DNA from: JBKHJA01 sp046538375
GTDB taxonomy: Bacteria > Acidobacteriota > Aminicenantia > Aminicenantales > Aminicenantaceae
Direction of reading: 5' to 3'
Assembly: GCA_046538375.1 (NCBI GenBank)
Contig: JBKHJA010000059.1
Location: forward strand, 1-15,354
Length of the DNA: 15,354 bases
How positions within the stretch are numbered: position 1 is the first letter of the stretch; the number at the start of each line of letters is the position of its first letter. Shown one piece after another: positions 1 to 6,820 of this stretch. Position numbers and translations under genes: made by a program. The notes beneath the pieces were generated by a model. That model saw nothing but the letters and a program-made list of their open reading frames with translations, did not search any database and was not told the origin of the DNA.

Positions 1-2
1 TC

Positions 3-125
3 AGGAAGGCTAAACCTTCAATGGTCGCTTCAGCCATCCCCAAACATCTTTTTACCCCGGAAAAAAAGATGCTTCCGCTGGCAAACGAAGGATTAAACGT
101 TTCCATGATTAATGGTGAGGATTAA
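3..125 (+). CDS. C-terminal end of an unidentified protein (5' end outside the window)
   Basis: The third forward frame is open from the window edge to a TAA at 123-125 and gives 40 residues with a protein-like composition, beginning RKAKPSMVASAIPKHLFTPE and ending MINGED. The other two forward frames are less convincing: one stops almost at once, and the third codes for an odd residue mix. I do not recognise the family from this tail. The gene runs left to right, toward the DUF4388/J-domain gene. Its last codons may overlap the degraded left end of repeat copy 1 (about 88-125), in which case the final residues could derive from a repeat insertion. Everything upstream is outside the window. 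Confidence 0.6.
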   Translation, partial: RKAKPSMVASAIPKHLFTPEKKMLPLANEGLNVSMINGED

Positions 126-271
126 AATCAGCTCCCATTCGGACTTCGCTCTTCTCTCCTGAGGAGAGAAACCATGCCCGCTCAGTCCTCATAGGGGCTT
201 CCTCAACCCCCATCCCTTACCCTATTCAATCTCTATAGATGTTTATAATCATCACGGGTCAGGAGATGCTT
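88..271. repeat. Dispersed structured repeat, copy 1 (left end degraded)
   Basis: Positions 131-220 match 8251-8340 in the same orientation with 6 differences in 90 columns. The match includes a shared hairpin (stem 152-159 with 163-170, loop TGA) and an invariant block at 171-205. The right end has ATCACGG, seven variable bases, then GATGCTT (251-271), the same arrangement as copy 2. The left end is less certain: CCATGAT at 103-109 followed by GGTGAGG (114-120) resembles the left end of copy 2, but the long G-rich arm is missing. It lies between the 3' end of the upstream gene and a promoter 11 bases downstream. The core (124-271) is well supported; the outer left 35 bases are tentative. Confidence 0.75.
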
Positions 272-281
272 ACTGGATGTG

Positions 282-311
282 TTGAAAATTTATCTTATTT
301 ATTCATAATAT
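282..311 (+). promoter_or_regulatory. Candidate sigma-70 promoter for the DUF4388/J-domain gene
   Basis: TTGAAA (282-287) is followed after 18 bases by TAATAT (306-311) in an AT-rich stretch. The next gene starts at 427, so the leader would be about 110 nt. A second -35-like TTGACA lies at 329-334 but has no well-spaced -10. Confidence 0.45.
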
Positions 312-426
312 ATAAGAAAGGAAAAAAATTGACATCAATTCCCTTTATGATGAGACAAAAGGACATCCTTTCAAGTCCTAACAAGTGTATGTCCGGGAAA
401 CCGAGGCCGTAAAGGATCATAAAGAC

Positions 427-1860
427 ATGGATCATATTGCCCGTTATCTGAAAGATATCCACGCTGCTAAAAAGAGCGGCCGTATTATCTTCCGCCATAA
501 GAATATCCAGAAGTACCTTTTTTTCCAGGATGGCTATCTTATTTTCGCCAAGACCAATCAACGATTGGAATTGTTTGGTGAAGTCCTGTTCAAGTTAGGA
601 AAAATTCCAGAGGAGATTTATTCCAGGATCGAAGAATATATCGAACCGAATAAGAAAATAGGAGAAAGCCTGATTGACAGAGGTATCATTGGCCAGAAAG
701 ATTTACAGGATGCCCTGGTTTATCAGATGAAAGAGATCGCTTTGAATATTTTTCCTTATTTTGACGGCGAGATCAGGTTTCAGGAAATCAAAGGCTTTTT
801 CGAACAGGTGTTGGATGTGAAGATCGATGTTCCTCTGGTGATTGAAGAAGGAATAAGGAAGTTAATTCCCAATCCCTCTTTACAGGAGTTTTTGGAGGAT
901 AAGGTCTTCTTTCCTAAAGGCAAAGACTACATTTCTCGATTGACAGGAGAAGAGAGAGATATCCTGAATAGAGTCAATGGAACCAGTTCGGCTTCAGAAA
1001 TTCTGCGCTCCACTTCGTTGGTTCCTGATAACTTCTGGAAGGAACTGTATCTGCTTTACTGTTTGGATTTGATTGATTTTGAAAAAAAAGAAGGGACCGA
1101 AGAAGAGGGAAAGACAGACAGGATGGCCGTTGAAGAGATGAAAAAGCGGATAGATGAAGTGGTTAAATTGAGCGAAGATATGGACAGCAAGGACTATTAT
1201 CAGATTCTCAATGTTTCCCCTGCTGCTTCTCCAACCGAGATAAAGAAATCATATTTTAAGCTGGCCCGAAAATATCATCCCGATCTCTTTGGCAGGGAGA
1301 TTTCTCTGGAGGCAAAGGAGAGGATTGAAGATGTTTTTTCTCACATCACCAAAGCCTTTCAAACCCTCAGCGATGAACAGAAAAGGAAGCAATATGATAT
1401 CAAGAGAAGGACTCAGCCGCCAGCGGATAAGAGGAACTGGTCAAAAACAGCAGAGATGAAATTCCGCCAGGGAAAGACCTTATTCGACCAGGGGATGTAT
1501 GAGGATGCGCTGGTGGTTTTAGGAGAAGCTGTCAGGATGATGGGTGACAAAGGCCGGTATCATCTGCTCCTTGCTCTGACCGAATCCAAGATTCCTTCTC
1601 TTCACAAAAAAGCGGAGCAGGATTTTCTAAAAGCCATAAAATTGGAGCCCTGGAATTCGGAGGCCTATGTGGGATTGGGTCTTCTGTATAAGCGGGAAGG
1701 CCTGTCTGTCAAAGCCAGCAAACTCTTTAAAAAGGCTCTCAGCCTGGATCCTGATCATGAAGTGGCTCGGAGTGAAATCGGATCATTGGAGAAAACAGAA
1801 AAGAAAAAGGGTTTTAAAGACATATTCTCTTTTGATCTTTTCAGTAAGAAGAAGAAATAG
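427..1860 (+). CDS. DUF4388 / J-domain / TPR protein
   Basis: Multi-domain cytoplasmic protein. The N-terminal ~150 residues look like a DUF4388 (PATAN-like) module (SGRIIF, YLFFQDGYLIFAKT, KIGESLIDRGII). This module is known from response-regulator and gliding-motility proteins. A J domain follows at about residues 255-325 of this start, with DYYQILNVSP and the HPD motif (about 284-286) that stimulates DnaK-type Hsp70 ATPase. The C-terminal third has TPR-like helices (MYEDALVVLGEAV, EAYVGLGLLYKREG, ASKLFKKALSLDPD) and a lysine-rich tail. There is no DnaJ zinc domain, so it is a J-domain partner rather than a canonical DnaJ. ATG 427 is chosen because AAGGA (412-416) precedes it by 10 bases. 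GTG 385, right after an in-frame stop, would add 14 residues but has no ribosome site. The gene converges on the secreted TPR gene, 77 bases away. Role inferred: a regulatory or client-binding scaffold. Confidence 0.85.
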   Translation: MDHIARYLKDIHAAKKSGRIIFRHKNIQKYLFFQDGYLIFAKTNQRLELFGEVLFKLGKIPEEIYSRIEEYIEPNKKIGESLIDRGIIGQKDLQDALVYQMKEIALNIFPYFDGEIRFQEIKGFFEQVLDVKIDVPLVIEEGIRKLIPNPSLQEFLEDKVFFPKGKDYISRLTGEERDILNRVNGTSSASEILRSTSLVPDNFWKELYLLYCLDLIDFEKKEGTEEEGKTDRMAVEEMKKRIDEVVKLSEDMDSKDYYQILNVSPAASPTEIKKSYFKLARKYHPDLFGREISLEAKERIEDVFSHITKAFQTLSDEQKRKQYDIKRRTQPPADKRNWSKTAEMKFRQGKTLFDQGMYEDALVVLGEAVRMMGDKGRYHLLLALTESKIPSLHKKAEQDFLKAIKLEPWNSEAYVGLGLLYKREGLSVKASKLFKKALSLDPDHEVARSEIGSLEKTEKKKGFKDIFSFDLFSKKKK

Positions 1861-1937
1861 ATCAGACCCTTCTCTTGGCATCAAAAACATTTCCGCCCAC
1901 GCGGCAATGCTTCTATTTCAGTCCAGGTTTTTTATTT

Positions 1938-3125
1938 TCAGCTGATTCCCAGTCTTTTCTTTGTCTGTTCAATGAGGTGGTTGAATTTTTCCAGGGCGGC
2001 CTGCTGTTCTGCTTCTAACTTCTTGATGGCCTTTTTTTCTGCCTCGATCTCAGCCAGAAGTTTTTCCATTTCCTTTTTTTCAGCATCAGAGAGATCTTCC
2101 TCAGCTTTATCTCCGAAATTTTGGTTGAATGTTTCTGTCAGTTCTTCCAATTTTTTACTTCTCTCTGAGAGTTCCTCGACTTTTTGGTTATAATTCAGAT
2201 CCTTATTGGTGACAAAGAAAAGGTTTTTGGCCAGTTCCATGGCTTTTTTAGAGTTTTTAGGAGACAGGAAACTGGCATCAAGCAGATATTTTATGGCTTC
2301 TTCGGAGAGAGAAGGATCGCTCCTGGCCTTTCCTGCCAGGATGATGCCTATGTTGTAAGCAATTTCCCCGCTTTTCTGCTGGGCATAAGCTTGTTTAAAG
2401 TATTTGAGGGCTTCGTCTTTTTTCCCGTTCCGGTATAAGGTCTTGGCATAGAAGGCACAACTTCCGAAGTCCTTGGTCACTTCACAGGCCACTTTGAACG
2501 CCTTTTCTGCGTCCGTGTAGTTTTTTTGATCATAAAGAGATTTTCCTATTTTTTTCAAGCTTTGAACGATCTGAGCCTTTTTCAAGATCTTGTAGGAATT
2601 TATGTAAGAATCAACCGCCTCCCCCAGGTCATCGGCCTTCTCCAGGGCCTGGGCATGAGCAAAATATCCAGCCCCTATGAACTGATTCCACTGTTGTGGA
2701 GATTCTGTCTCATTTTCCTTGTTTTTATTCGCCTTGGCAAGATTAACAACTTGGAAAGCGTAGCTTTTGGCCTTTTCTAAATTCTGACCCAACTGGCTGT
2801 AAATTCCAGAAAGCTGGATCCAAACCTGGGCCTTGGTGAGATCGTCCAGACCTCCCAGGGCCAAGGCTTTTTCGCCATAATCAATGGTTTGCTGGGGAGT
2901 TTTTCCCTGAAAGGGAAGAAGACACAGGTGGGCGTAAACGTGGTTTTCATATTTTGTCCCTTTGCCTTCGTATTTCTGTAGATATTCTTTGAGAAGCTTG
3001 ACTTTTTGGCTGATATCAGGAGTGGTGATGGCTTTGATGTAAGCCTGCTCAGCTTCGCTTTGGGCAAACAGAGGGAAAGACAAAAAGAAAATGAGGAGGG
3101 CGGCCGAAAGCGCTGTTTTTTTCAT
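1938..3125 (-). CDS. Secreted TPR-repeat protein with C-terminal coiled coil
   Basis: 395 residues from ATG 3125. The start is fixed by AGAGAGG seven to eight bases upstream and by a classical signal peptide at residues 1-21 (KK, hydrophobic stretch, SFPLFA, then QSEAEQ), so the protein is exported. A further upstream ATG (3182) would put 19 extra residues before the signal peptide and falls within the -35 box, so it is rejected. The mature part is a series of TPR-like helical pairs (for example QIVQSLKKIGKSLYDQKN, ALKYFKQAYAQQKSGEIAYN). The last ~75 residues are charged and heptad-like (EELSERSKKLEELTETF, EIEAEKKAIKKLEAEQQAAL), predicting a coiled coil. No enzymatic motif is visible. Its own promoter lies just upstream, and it is divergent from murB. 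Likely a periplasmic or outer-membrane-associated scaffold; partners unknown. Confidence 0.85.
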   Translation of the reverse strand: MKKTALSAALLIFFLSFPLFAQSEAEQAYIKAITTPDISQKVKLLKEYLQKYEGKGTKYENHVYAHLCLLPFQGKTPQQTIDYGEKALALGGLDDLTKAQVWIQLSGIYSQLGQNLEKAKSYAFQVVNLAKANKNKENETESPQQWNQFIGAGYFAHAQALEKADDLGEAVDSYINSYKILKKAQIVQSLKKIGKSLYDQKNYTDAEKAFKVACEVTKDFGSCAFYAKTLYRNGKKDEALKYFKQAYAQQKSGEIAYNIGIILAGKARSDPSLSEEAIKYLLDASFLSPKNSKKAMELAKNLFFVTNKDLNYNQKVEELSERSKKLEELTETFNQNFGDKAEEDLSDAEKKEMEKLLAEIEAEKKAIKKLEAEQQAALEKFNHLIEQTKKRLGIS

Positions 3126-3153
3126 TTTGTAACCTCTCTTCAAGATTTTTTGC

Positions 3154-3182
3154 ATGATAGCGTTCTTTTGGGAAAATGTCAA
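3154..3182 (-). promoter_or_regulatory. Near-consensus sigma-70 promoter for the secreted TPR gene
   Basis: On the minus strand TTGACA (3182-3177) is followed by a 17-base spacer and TATCAT (3159-3154). The predicted start is near 3147, giving a leader of about 22 nt that holds the AGAGAGG ribosome site before ATG 3125. Confidence 0.7.
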
Positions 3183-3343
3183 TATGGACCTATTTTTATT
3201 ATTAGTCCTTTTCCTGATATTATGGTAGCAAATTATATGCCAAATTTAAAGCAGCCGGCAACCATTGAAATCTCAGCATGGTCCCTAGTCCAAAACCATG
3301 ATGAGTATAAATAATTATGGAAATGAAAATGTTTTTTCCTGGC

Positions 3344-3371
3344 TTGGACATTTTGGAGGACATCATATAGA
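3344..3371 (+). promoter_or_regulatory. Candidate murB promoter abutting the start codon
   Basis: TTGGAC (3344-3349), 16 bases, then TATAGA (3366-3371). The expected start of transcription is near 3378, two bases before ATG 3380. The rest of the 3183-3343 divergent gap is AT-rich, and I saw no gene or clear repeat in it. Confidence 0.45.
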
Positions 3372-3379
3372 ATGCTCCC

Positions 3380-4327
3380 ATGGCGTGGGAGAAAAAGGGT
3401 TTTAAATCGCTGTTTTCTAAATCCCTGAATAAACCGATGAGAGAGGCTGTCCTTCTCAAAGACCATTCCAATTTTAAGATCGGTGGGCCCGCAGATTATT
3501 TTTTTGAAGTCCGTTCGGTTGCGGAGCTGGTAAAAACTGTCTGTTTAGCCCGACAGTGTTCTGTTCCCTATTATGTGATCGGAGCCGGATGTAACCTGCT
3601 GTTCGATGATGAAGGATTTCGGGGTTTGATCATAAAGAATTGCTGTCAGGGCCTGAAACGGCTGGCAGGCAAAGATGAAATAGAAATTCTCTCTGGAACT
3701 CCGCTGCCAGAGGTGGTGAGTTTTTGTTTGGAAGAAAGATTGGCTGGATTTGAGTTTCTGGCTGGAATTCCAGGGACAGTGGGAGGAGCTGTTTTCAGCA
3801 ATGCCGGCGCTTTCGGCGAGGCGGTCGGCGATTTTCTGAGAGAGGCTCTTCTTCTTGATGAAAAAGGAGAAGAGATAAAAGTGAACAGAGAACACTTTGC
3901 CTTCAACTATCGGCACAGCTTTCTCAAGCAGAAACACCAGCTTCTTTTGAAGGCTTTTTTTAAGCTGCGGGAAGGAGAAAAAGAAGAAATAAAAGGAAAA
4001 ATGGAGATGAATTTAGAGAGGAGACGCCGCAATCATCCTCCTCCAAACACCGCTTATGCGGGAAGCTATTTCAAAAACCCCGTTCTACCCAGCGGAGAGA
4101 AAGTGGCTGCGGCTTATCTGTTGGAGCGAGTGGAGGCCAGGGGCCTTAAAAGGGGAGGCGCAGCGGTCTATCCCTATCATTCCAATTTTATAATAAACCA
4201 GGGAAATGCTTCCTCCCGTGATGTTCTGGGACTGGCTGGAGAACTCAAGAAAAGGGTCAAACAGAAGTACGGCCTGGAGTTAAAAGAGGAAGTCATGTTT
4301 CTTCCAGCAAATTCCTCAATGCCTTAA
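3380..4327 (+). CDS. murB: UDP-N-acetylmuramate dehydrogenase MurB
   Basis: 315 residues. Reduces UDP-GlcNAc-enolpyruvate to UDP-MurNAc with NADPH and FAD, the second committed step of peptidoglycan precursor synthesis, in the cytoplasm. Visible landmarks are the FAD-binding region (FKIGGPADYFF 32-42, GAGCNLLF 68-75, FLAGIPGTVGGAVFSNAGAF 126-145), NYRHSFLK near 176-183, the catalytic-serine motif AGSYFKNP (Ser229), HSNFIIN (267-273) and the C-terminal catalytic glutamate in LKEEVMFL (Glu304). The spacing fits a short type II MurB. The FAD loop has Cys71 where Ser/Thr is more usual. ATG 3380 is the first possible start because TAG at 3368-3370 is in frame. It has no near ribosome site (GGAGG lies ~20 bases away), and ATG 3437 is an alternative. 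Its last 11 codons overlap the 3' end of the opposing DUF2520 gene. Confidence 0.96.
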   Translation: MAWEKKGFKSLFSKSLNKPMREAVLLKDHSNFKIGGPADYFFEVRSVAELVKTVCLARQCSVPYYVIGAGCNLLFDDEGFRGLIIKNCCQGLKRLAGKDEIEILSGTPLPEVVSFCLEERLAGFEFLAGIPGTVGGAVFSNAGAFGEAVGDFLREALLLDEKGEEIKVNREHFAFNYRHSFLKQKHQLLLKAFFKLREGEKEEIKGKMEMNLERRRRNHPPPNTAYAGSYFKNPVLPSGEKVAAAYLLERVEARGLKRGGAAVYPYHSNFIINQGNASSRDVLGLAGELKKRVKQKYGLELKEEVMFLPANSSMP

Positions 4328-5162
4328 TTTTTTGAGCTGATAGTTTTTTTTCTCTTTCTGCTATTTCCAGGGCCTTAAGGGCCAGTTTAGAATATATATC
4401 CCTGTAGCCCGGCAGCTCGCGCAGAGATTCCACATGTCTGTTTACCGTTTCATAGTCCCCTCTTATCACCGGCCCGGTCAAGGCTCCTCCGGTGTTAAAA
4501 CTTTTTACGTTGTGTAAAGTCCTTTGCACTAAAGGAAGGATGATTTTCGAGGCCTCCTCGCGCTCTATATTCATTTTCTCCAGAAGGAGAACAGCCATAT
4601 CCAGAAGTACCACCATGGAGTTAGAGGCCAGGCTGCAGGCAGCGTGATAGAGCAGCTTGTCTTGGGCTGGAAGGATGATGAAATGTCCCCCCAACCGGTG
4701 AACAATTTTTTTACCTAAATCAAGCGCTTGTTGATCACCTTCCAGACCAAAATAAATGCCCTCAAAGAGCTTCATATCTGGTTCTTTTCGGGCAAAAGAT
4801 TGTGCCGGATGGAGGGAAGCTGTGGCGGCTCCTTTGTCCTTCAAGGATTCAAGGATGTCTGAGCCAAGGAGACCGCTGCAGTGAAAAACATATTTGTTCG
4901 ACCACTGGATATCAGATAAAGCCAGCTCTCCCACCACTCCTTCCAAGGTCTTATCTGGCACGGAGATAATGACAATCTGGCCCCTTCTGGCCGATTCCAG
5001 GTTATCGGTGAGCGGTTTCCCTTCTCCTATGATTTTCCGGCTCTGTCGGGCGGAAGAGAGGCTGGTACAGGAGAGGGCTTTTATCCTGTACCCTTTTTGA
5101 GAAAGGGCATAGCCCAGGGATGCACCCAGTCTGCCGGCACCGATGATAGACACTTCTCTCAT
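4293..5162 (-). CDS. Rossmann-fold / DUF2520 oxidoreductase-like protein
   Basis: 289 residues. The N-terminal Rossmann domain begins MREVSIIGAGRLGASLG, with the GxGxxG dinucleotide signature at residues 8-13, and continues through VIISVPD and FHCSG. The LHPAQSFA motif (~117-124) and the helical C-terminal half (KLLYHAACSLASNSMVVLL, ALTGPVIRGDYETVNRH) are typical of the DUF2520 family, which resembles ketopantoate reductase and pyrroline-carboxylate reductase in architecture. The real substrate is not known for the family. The start codon overlaps the stop of the NYN gene (ATGA at 5162-5159), implying translational coupling. The 3' end overlaps murB by 35 bases on the opposite strand. It is the last gene of the murA transcription unit. 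An NAD(P)-dependent reductase is the best inference; the specific reaction is unknown. Confidence 0.9.
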   Translation of the reverse strand: MREVSIIGAGRLGASLGYALSQKGYRIKALSCTSLSSARQSRKIIGEGKPLTDNLESARRGQIVIISVPDKTLEGVVGELALSDIQWSNKYVFHCSGLLGSDILESLKDKGAATASLHPAQSFARKEPDMKLFEGIYFGLEGDQQALDLGKKIVHRLGGHFIILPAQDKLLYHAACSLASNSMVVLLDMAVLLLEKMNIEREEASKIILPLVQRTLHNVKSFNTGGALTGPVIRGDYETVNRHVESLRELPGYRDIYSKLALKALEIAEREKKLSAQKIKALRNLLEET

Positions 5163-5638
5163 TTTTTGTGTCTAAAAATTTTGAGCCACTGGTCGACTTC
5201 AAGAGGGGAAGGAGCTCCGGGTTTTTTTTGAGCATCTGAAAATCTCCGGTGTTTTTTCAAAATTGTTTTCAGAGTTCTCTCGAATTCTGCACAGCTCAAG
5301 GATTTGGCCCCCTTTCTGCGGGCAAAATTTTTGATTTCGCCATCCGAACTGACCACATAGAATCGGCGCAGATCCGTCTGTTTGGAGATGATTTTCTTGA
5401 TGATCATATCAGCATCTTCGTCCGGATGAGGATAGTGAACAGAGAAGGATTTTGTCTGATGCCTTTTTGTTTTTAGATTGGGATCAGGCGGCCCATCGAA
5501 AACCACAAAGATTTTGGTTCTTTTGGCTTTTTGGAAAGTCAAAAATTGGGAAACCAGAGCGTGCTTGGTTTTAGGATCCTCGAGGTTTGAGGGAGAAGTG
5601 TAGCCCAAATAGTTGCTGCCGTCGATTAAATAAGCCAC
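5159..5638 (-). CDS. NYN (PIN-like) domain protein, YacP/DUF901 type
   Basis: 159 residues. The first strand LIDGSNYLG carries the acidic residue (Asp6) typical of the NYN nuclease fold. FVVFDGPPD, DEDADMIIKKII and YVVSSDGEIKNFARRKGAK supply the further acidic residues expected for a metal-dependent RNase active site. Relatives (Rae1/YacP) are ribosome-associated mRNA endonucleases in Firmicutes; a similar RNA role here is inference. The start is GTG 5638, fixed by the core beta strand beginning at residue 3, but no Shine-Dalgarno is visible upstream. The gap of 88 bases to the preceding UPF0173 gene shows no hairpin or convincing promoter. The stop overlaps the DUF2520 start. Confidence 0.88.
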   Translation of the reverse strand: MAYLIDGSNYLGYTSPSNLEDPKTKHALVSQFLTFQKAKRTKIFVVFDGPPDPNLKTKRHQTKSFSVHYPHPDEDADMIIKKIISKQTDLRRFYVVSSDGEIKNFARRKGAKSLSCAEFERTLKTILKKHRRFSDAQKKPGAPSPLEVDQWLKIFRHKK

Positions 5639-5726
5639 AGGTCAAATGACGATTTAAGTATTCCCAGTTCAGAAGTTGGAGAGGAGATAACCCTTTTCTC
5701 GTATAACCAGGCCGCGGGATTTGTTC

Positions 5727-6380
5727 TTACAGCGTGTAGGATTCGCCCGGTTTGAGGATGATCACTTCCGCCAGTGTGCCCACTCTTTTCTTGAATTCCT
5801 CAGGATCAGCGCTTATTATGGGGAAAGTTCCATAATGGATGGGTATCACTTTTTTGGTCTGGATGAATTCCACCGCCTTGGCCGCAGAAGGGATTCCCAT
5901 GGTGTACCTGTCACCGATGGGGAGAAAACTCAGGTCAGGATGAAAAAATTCTCCGATCAGTTTCATGTCAAGGGTGAGGCATGTGTCGCCGGCGTGATAG
6001 AGAGTCTTCCCGTCCAATTCCAAAACCACCCCGGCTGGGTCTCCTTTTTCAGCCGAATGGATGGCTTGAACCATATGGATTCTGACCCCTTTGGCATCCA
6101 CCGTGCCTCCCACGTTCATCCCTTCGGTGGTGATGCCTTCTGCTTCTCCATCCACAGAAACCTCGTGGATAGCCACCAGCGTGGCTCCGGTATTTTTACA
6201 GATATCAAAGGCGTCGCCGAGATGATCACTGTGGTAGTGAGTGACAATGACCACATCGGCTTCATTAATTTTATCAGGGGTGGTGGAAGCAGCGGGGTTT
6301 TCTGTCAGAAACGGATCGATATAAACGGTTTTGGTACCTTTGATTTTTATTCCTGAATGTCCTAACCAGGTGATCTCCAT
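5727..6380 (-). CDS. UPF0173-family metal-dependent hydrolase (metallo-beta-lactamase fold)
   Basis: 217 residues, the usual length for UPF0173. The metal-binding signature THYHSDH (His48, His50, Asp52, His53) is followed by His108 (AIHSAEKG), Asp132 (LYHAGDT) and His182 (PIHYGTF), giving a complete two-metal site. GDRYTMG (156-162) is characteristic of this family. There is no RNA-processing beta-CASP insert, so it is a small stand-alone hydrolase. The natural substrate of the family is not established; the fold hydrolyses esters, lactones or phosphoesters. ATG 6380 follows AAGGAGG by seven bases. It lies 51 bases after the HIT gene on the same strand and is probably co-transcribed with murA. 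Confidence 0.93.
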   Translation of the reverse strand: MEITWLGHSGIKIKGTKTVYIDPFLTENPAASTTPDKINEADVVIVTHYHSDHLGDAFDICKNTGATLVAIHEVSVDGEAEGITTEGMNVGGTVDAKGVRIHMVQAIHSAEKGDPAGVVLELDGKTLYHAGDTCLTLDMKLIGEFFHPDLSFLPIGDRYTMGIPSAAKAVEFIQTKKVIPIHYGTFPIISADPEEFKKRVGTLAEVIILKPGESYTL

Positions 6381-6431
6381 GTTTTTACCTCCTTTTTGAA
6401 AATTTTCTTGACCATAAAAATAATCCTTGGT

Positions 6432-6776
6432 TCACCCCGGGGGCCAGCTCATCCGTCTTCCTCCCATCAGATGAACATGGATATGAAATACTTCCTGACC
6501 CGAGTCCTTCTCGGTATTGAGGACTAATCTGTATCCAGATTTGGCAATTCCTTCCTCCTCTGCGATCAGACGAGCTCTCATCAGAAGCTCGCTCAAAATA
6601 TCTTTTTTTCCTTCAGGGAGATGGTTGAGAGAGGGGAAATGTTCTCTGGGAATGAGCAGGATATGAACCGGGGCCTGAGGATTGATATCATTGAAGGCCA
6701 TGATTTTTTGGTCTTCGAAGACCAGACTGGAAGGTATCTCTTTGTTGATGATTTTACAAAAAATGCAGTCTTCCAT
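6432..6776 (-). CDS. HIT-family nucleotide phosphoramidase (HinT-like)
   Basis: 114 residues. MEDCIFCKIINKEIPS at the N-terminus, DINPQAPVHILLIPREHF in the middle and the catalytic histidine triad HIHVHLMGGR near the C-terminus are diagnostic of HinT proteins, which hydrolyse purine nucleoside phosphoramidates such as AMP-lysine or AMP-linked side products. The CxxC near the start (CIFC), with downstream histidines, is a possible zinc site found in part of the family. Two in-frame ATGs exist. The first (6785) directly abuts AGGAG with no spacing, while the second (6776) sits nine bases after it, so the second is chosen. It lies 44 bases downstream of murA. HIT genes are common passengers in housekeeping operons. 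Confidence 0.95.
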   Translation of the reverse strand: MEDCIFCKIINKEIPSSLVFEDQKIMAFNDINPQAPVHILLIPREHFPSLNHLPEGKKDILSELLMRARLIAEEEGIAKSGYRLVLNTEKDSGQEVFHIHVHLMGGRRMSWPPG

Positions 6777-6820
6777 TTTGGTCATCTCCTGTCCCGCTTA
6801 GAAATAAAACGGATGCTTTT

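Noticed and set aside
329..351. TTGACA with TATGAT upstream of the DUF4388 gene as a promoter
   Set aside because: The spacer is only 11 bases, too short for a sigma-70 promoter; the TTGAAA-18-TAATAT pair upstream fits better.
1893..1904. Small GC hairpin CCGC-CCAC-GCGG between the convergent TPR genes as a terminator
   Set aside because: Only a 4-bp stem, and no T-run follows on either strand; not enough to call a rho-independent terminator.
3372..3428. Short frame starting at ATG 3372, 12 bases after GGAGG, overlapping the murB start
   Set aside because: About 18 codons, no sign of a conserved peptide, and a predicted transcription start downstream of its ATG; the GGAGG is probably incidental.
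5721..6356. Long plus-strand open frame opposite the UPF0173 gene
   Set aside because: Shadow frame: the minus-strand frame has a full metal-binding motif set and a strong ribosome site; the plus frame has no recognisable motif.
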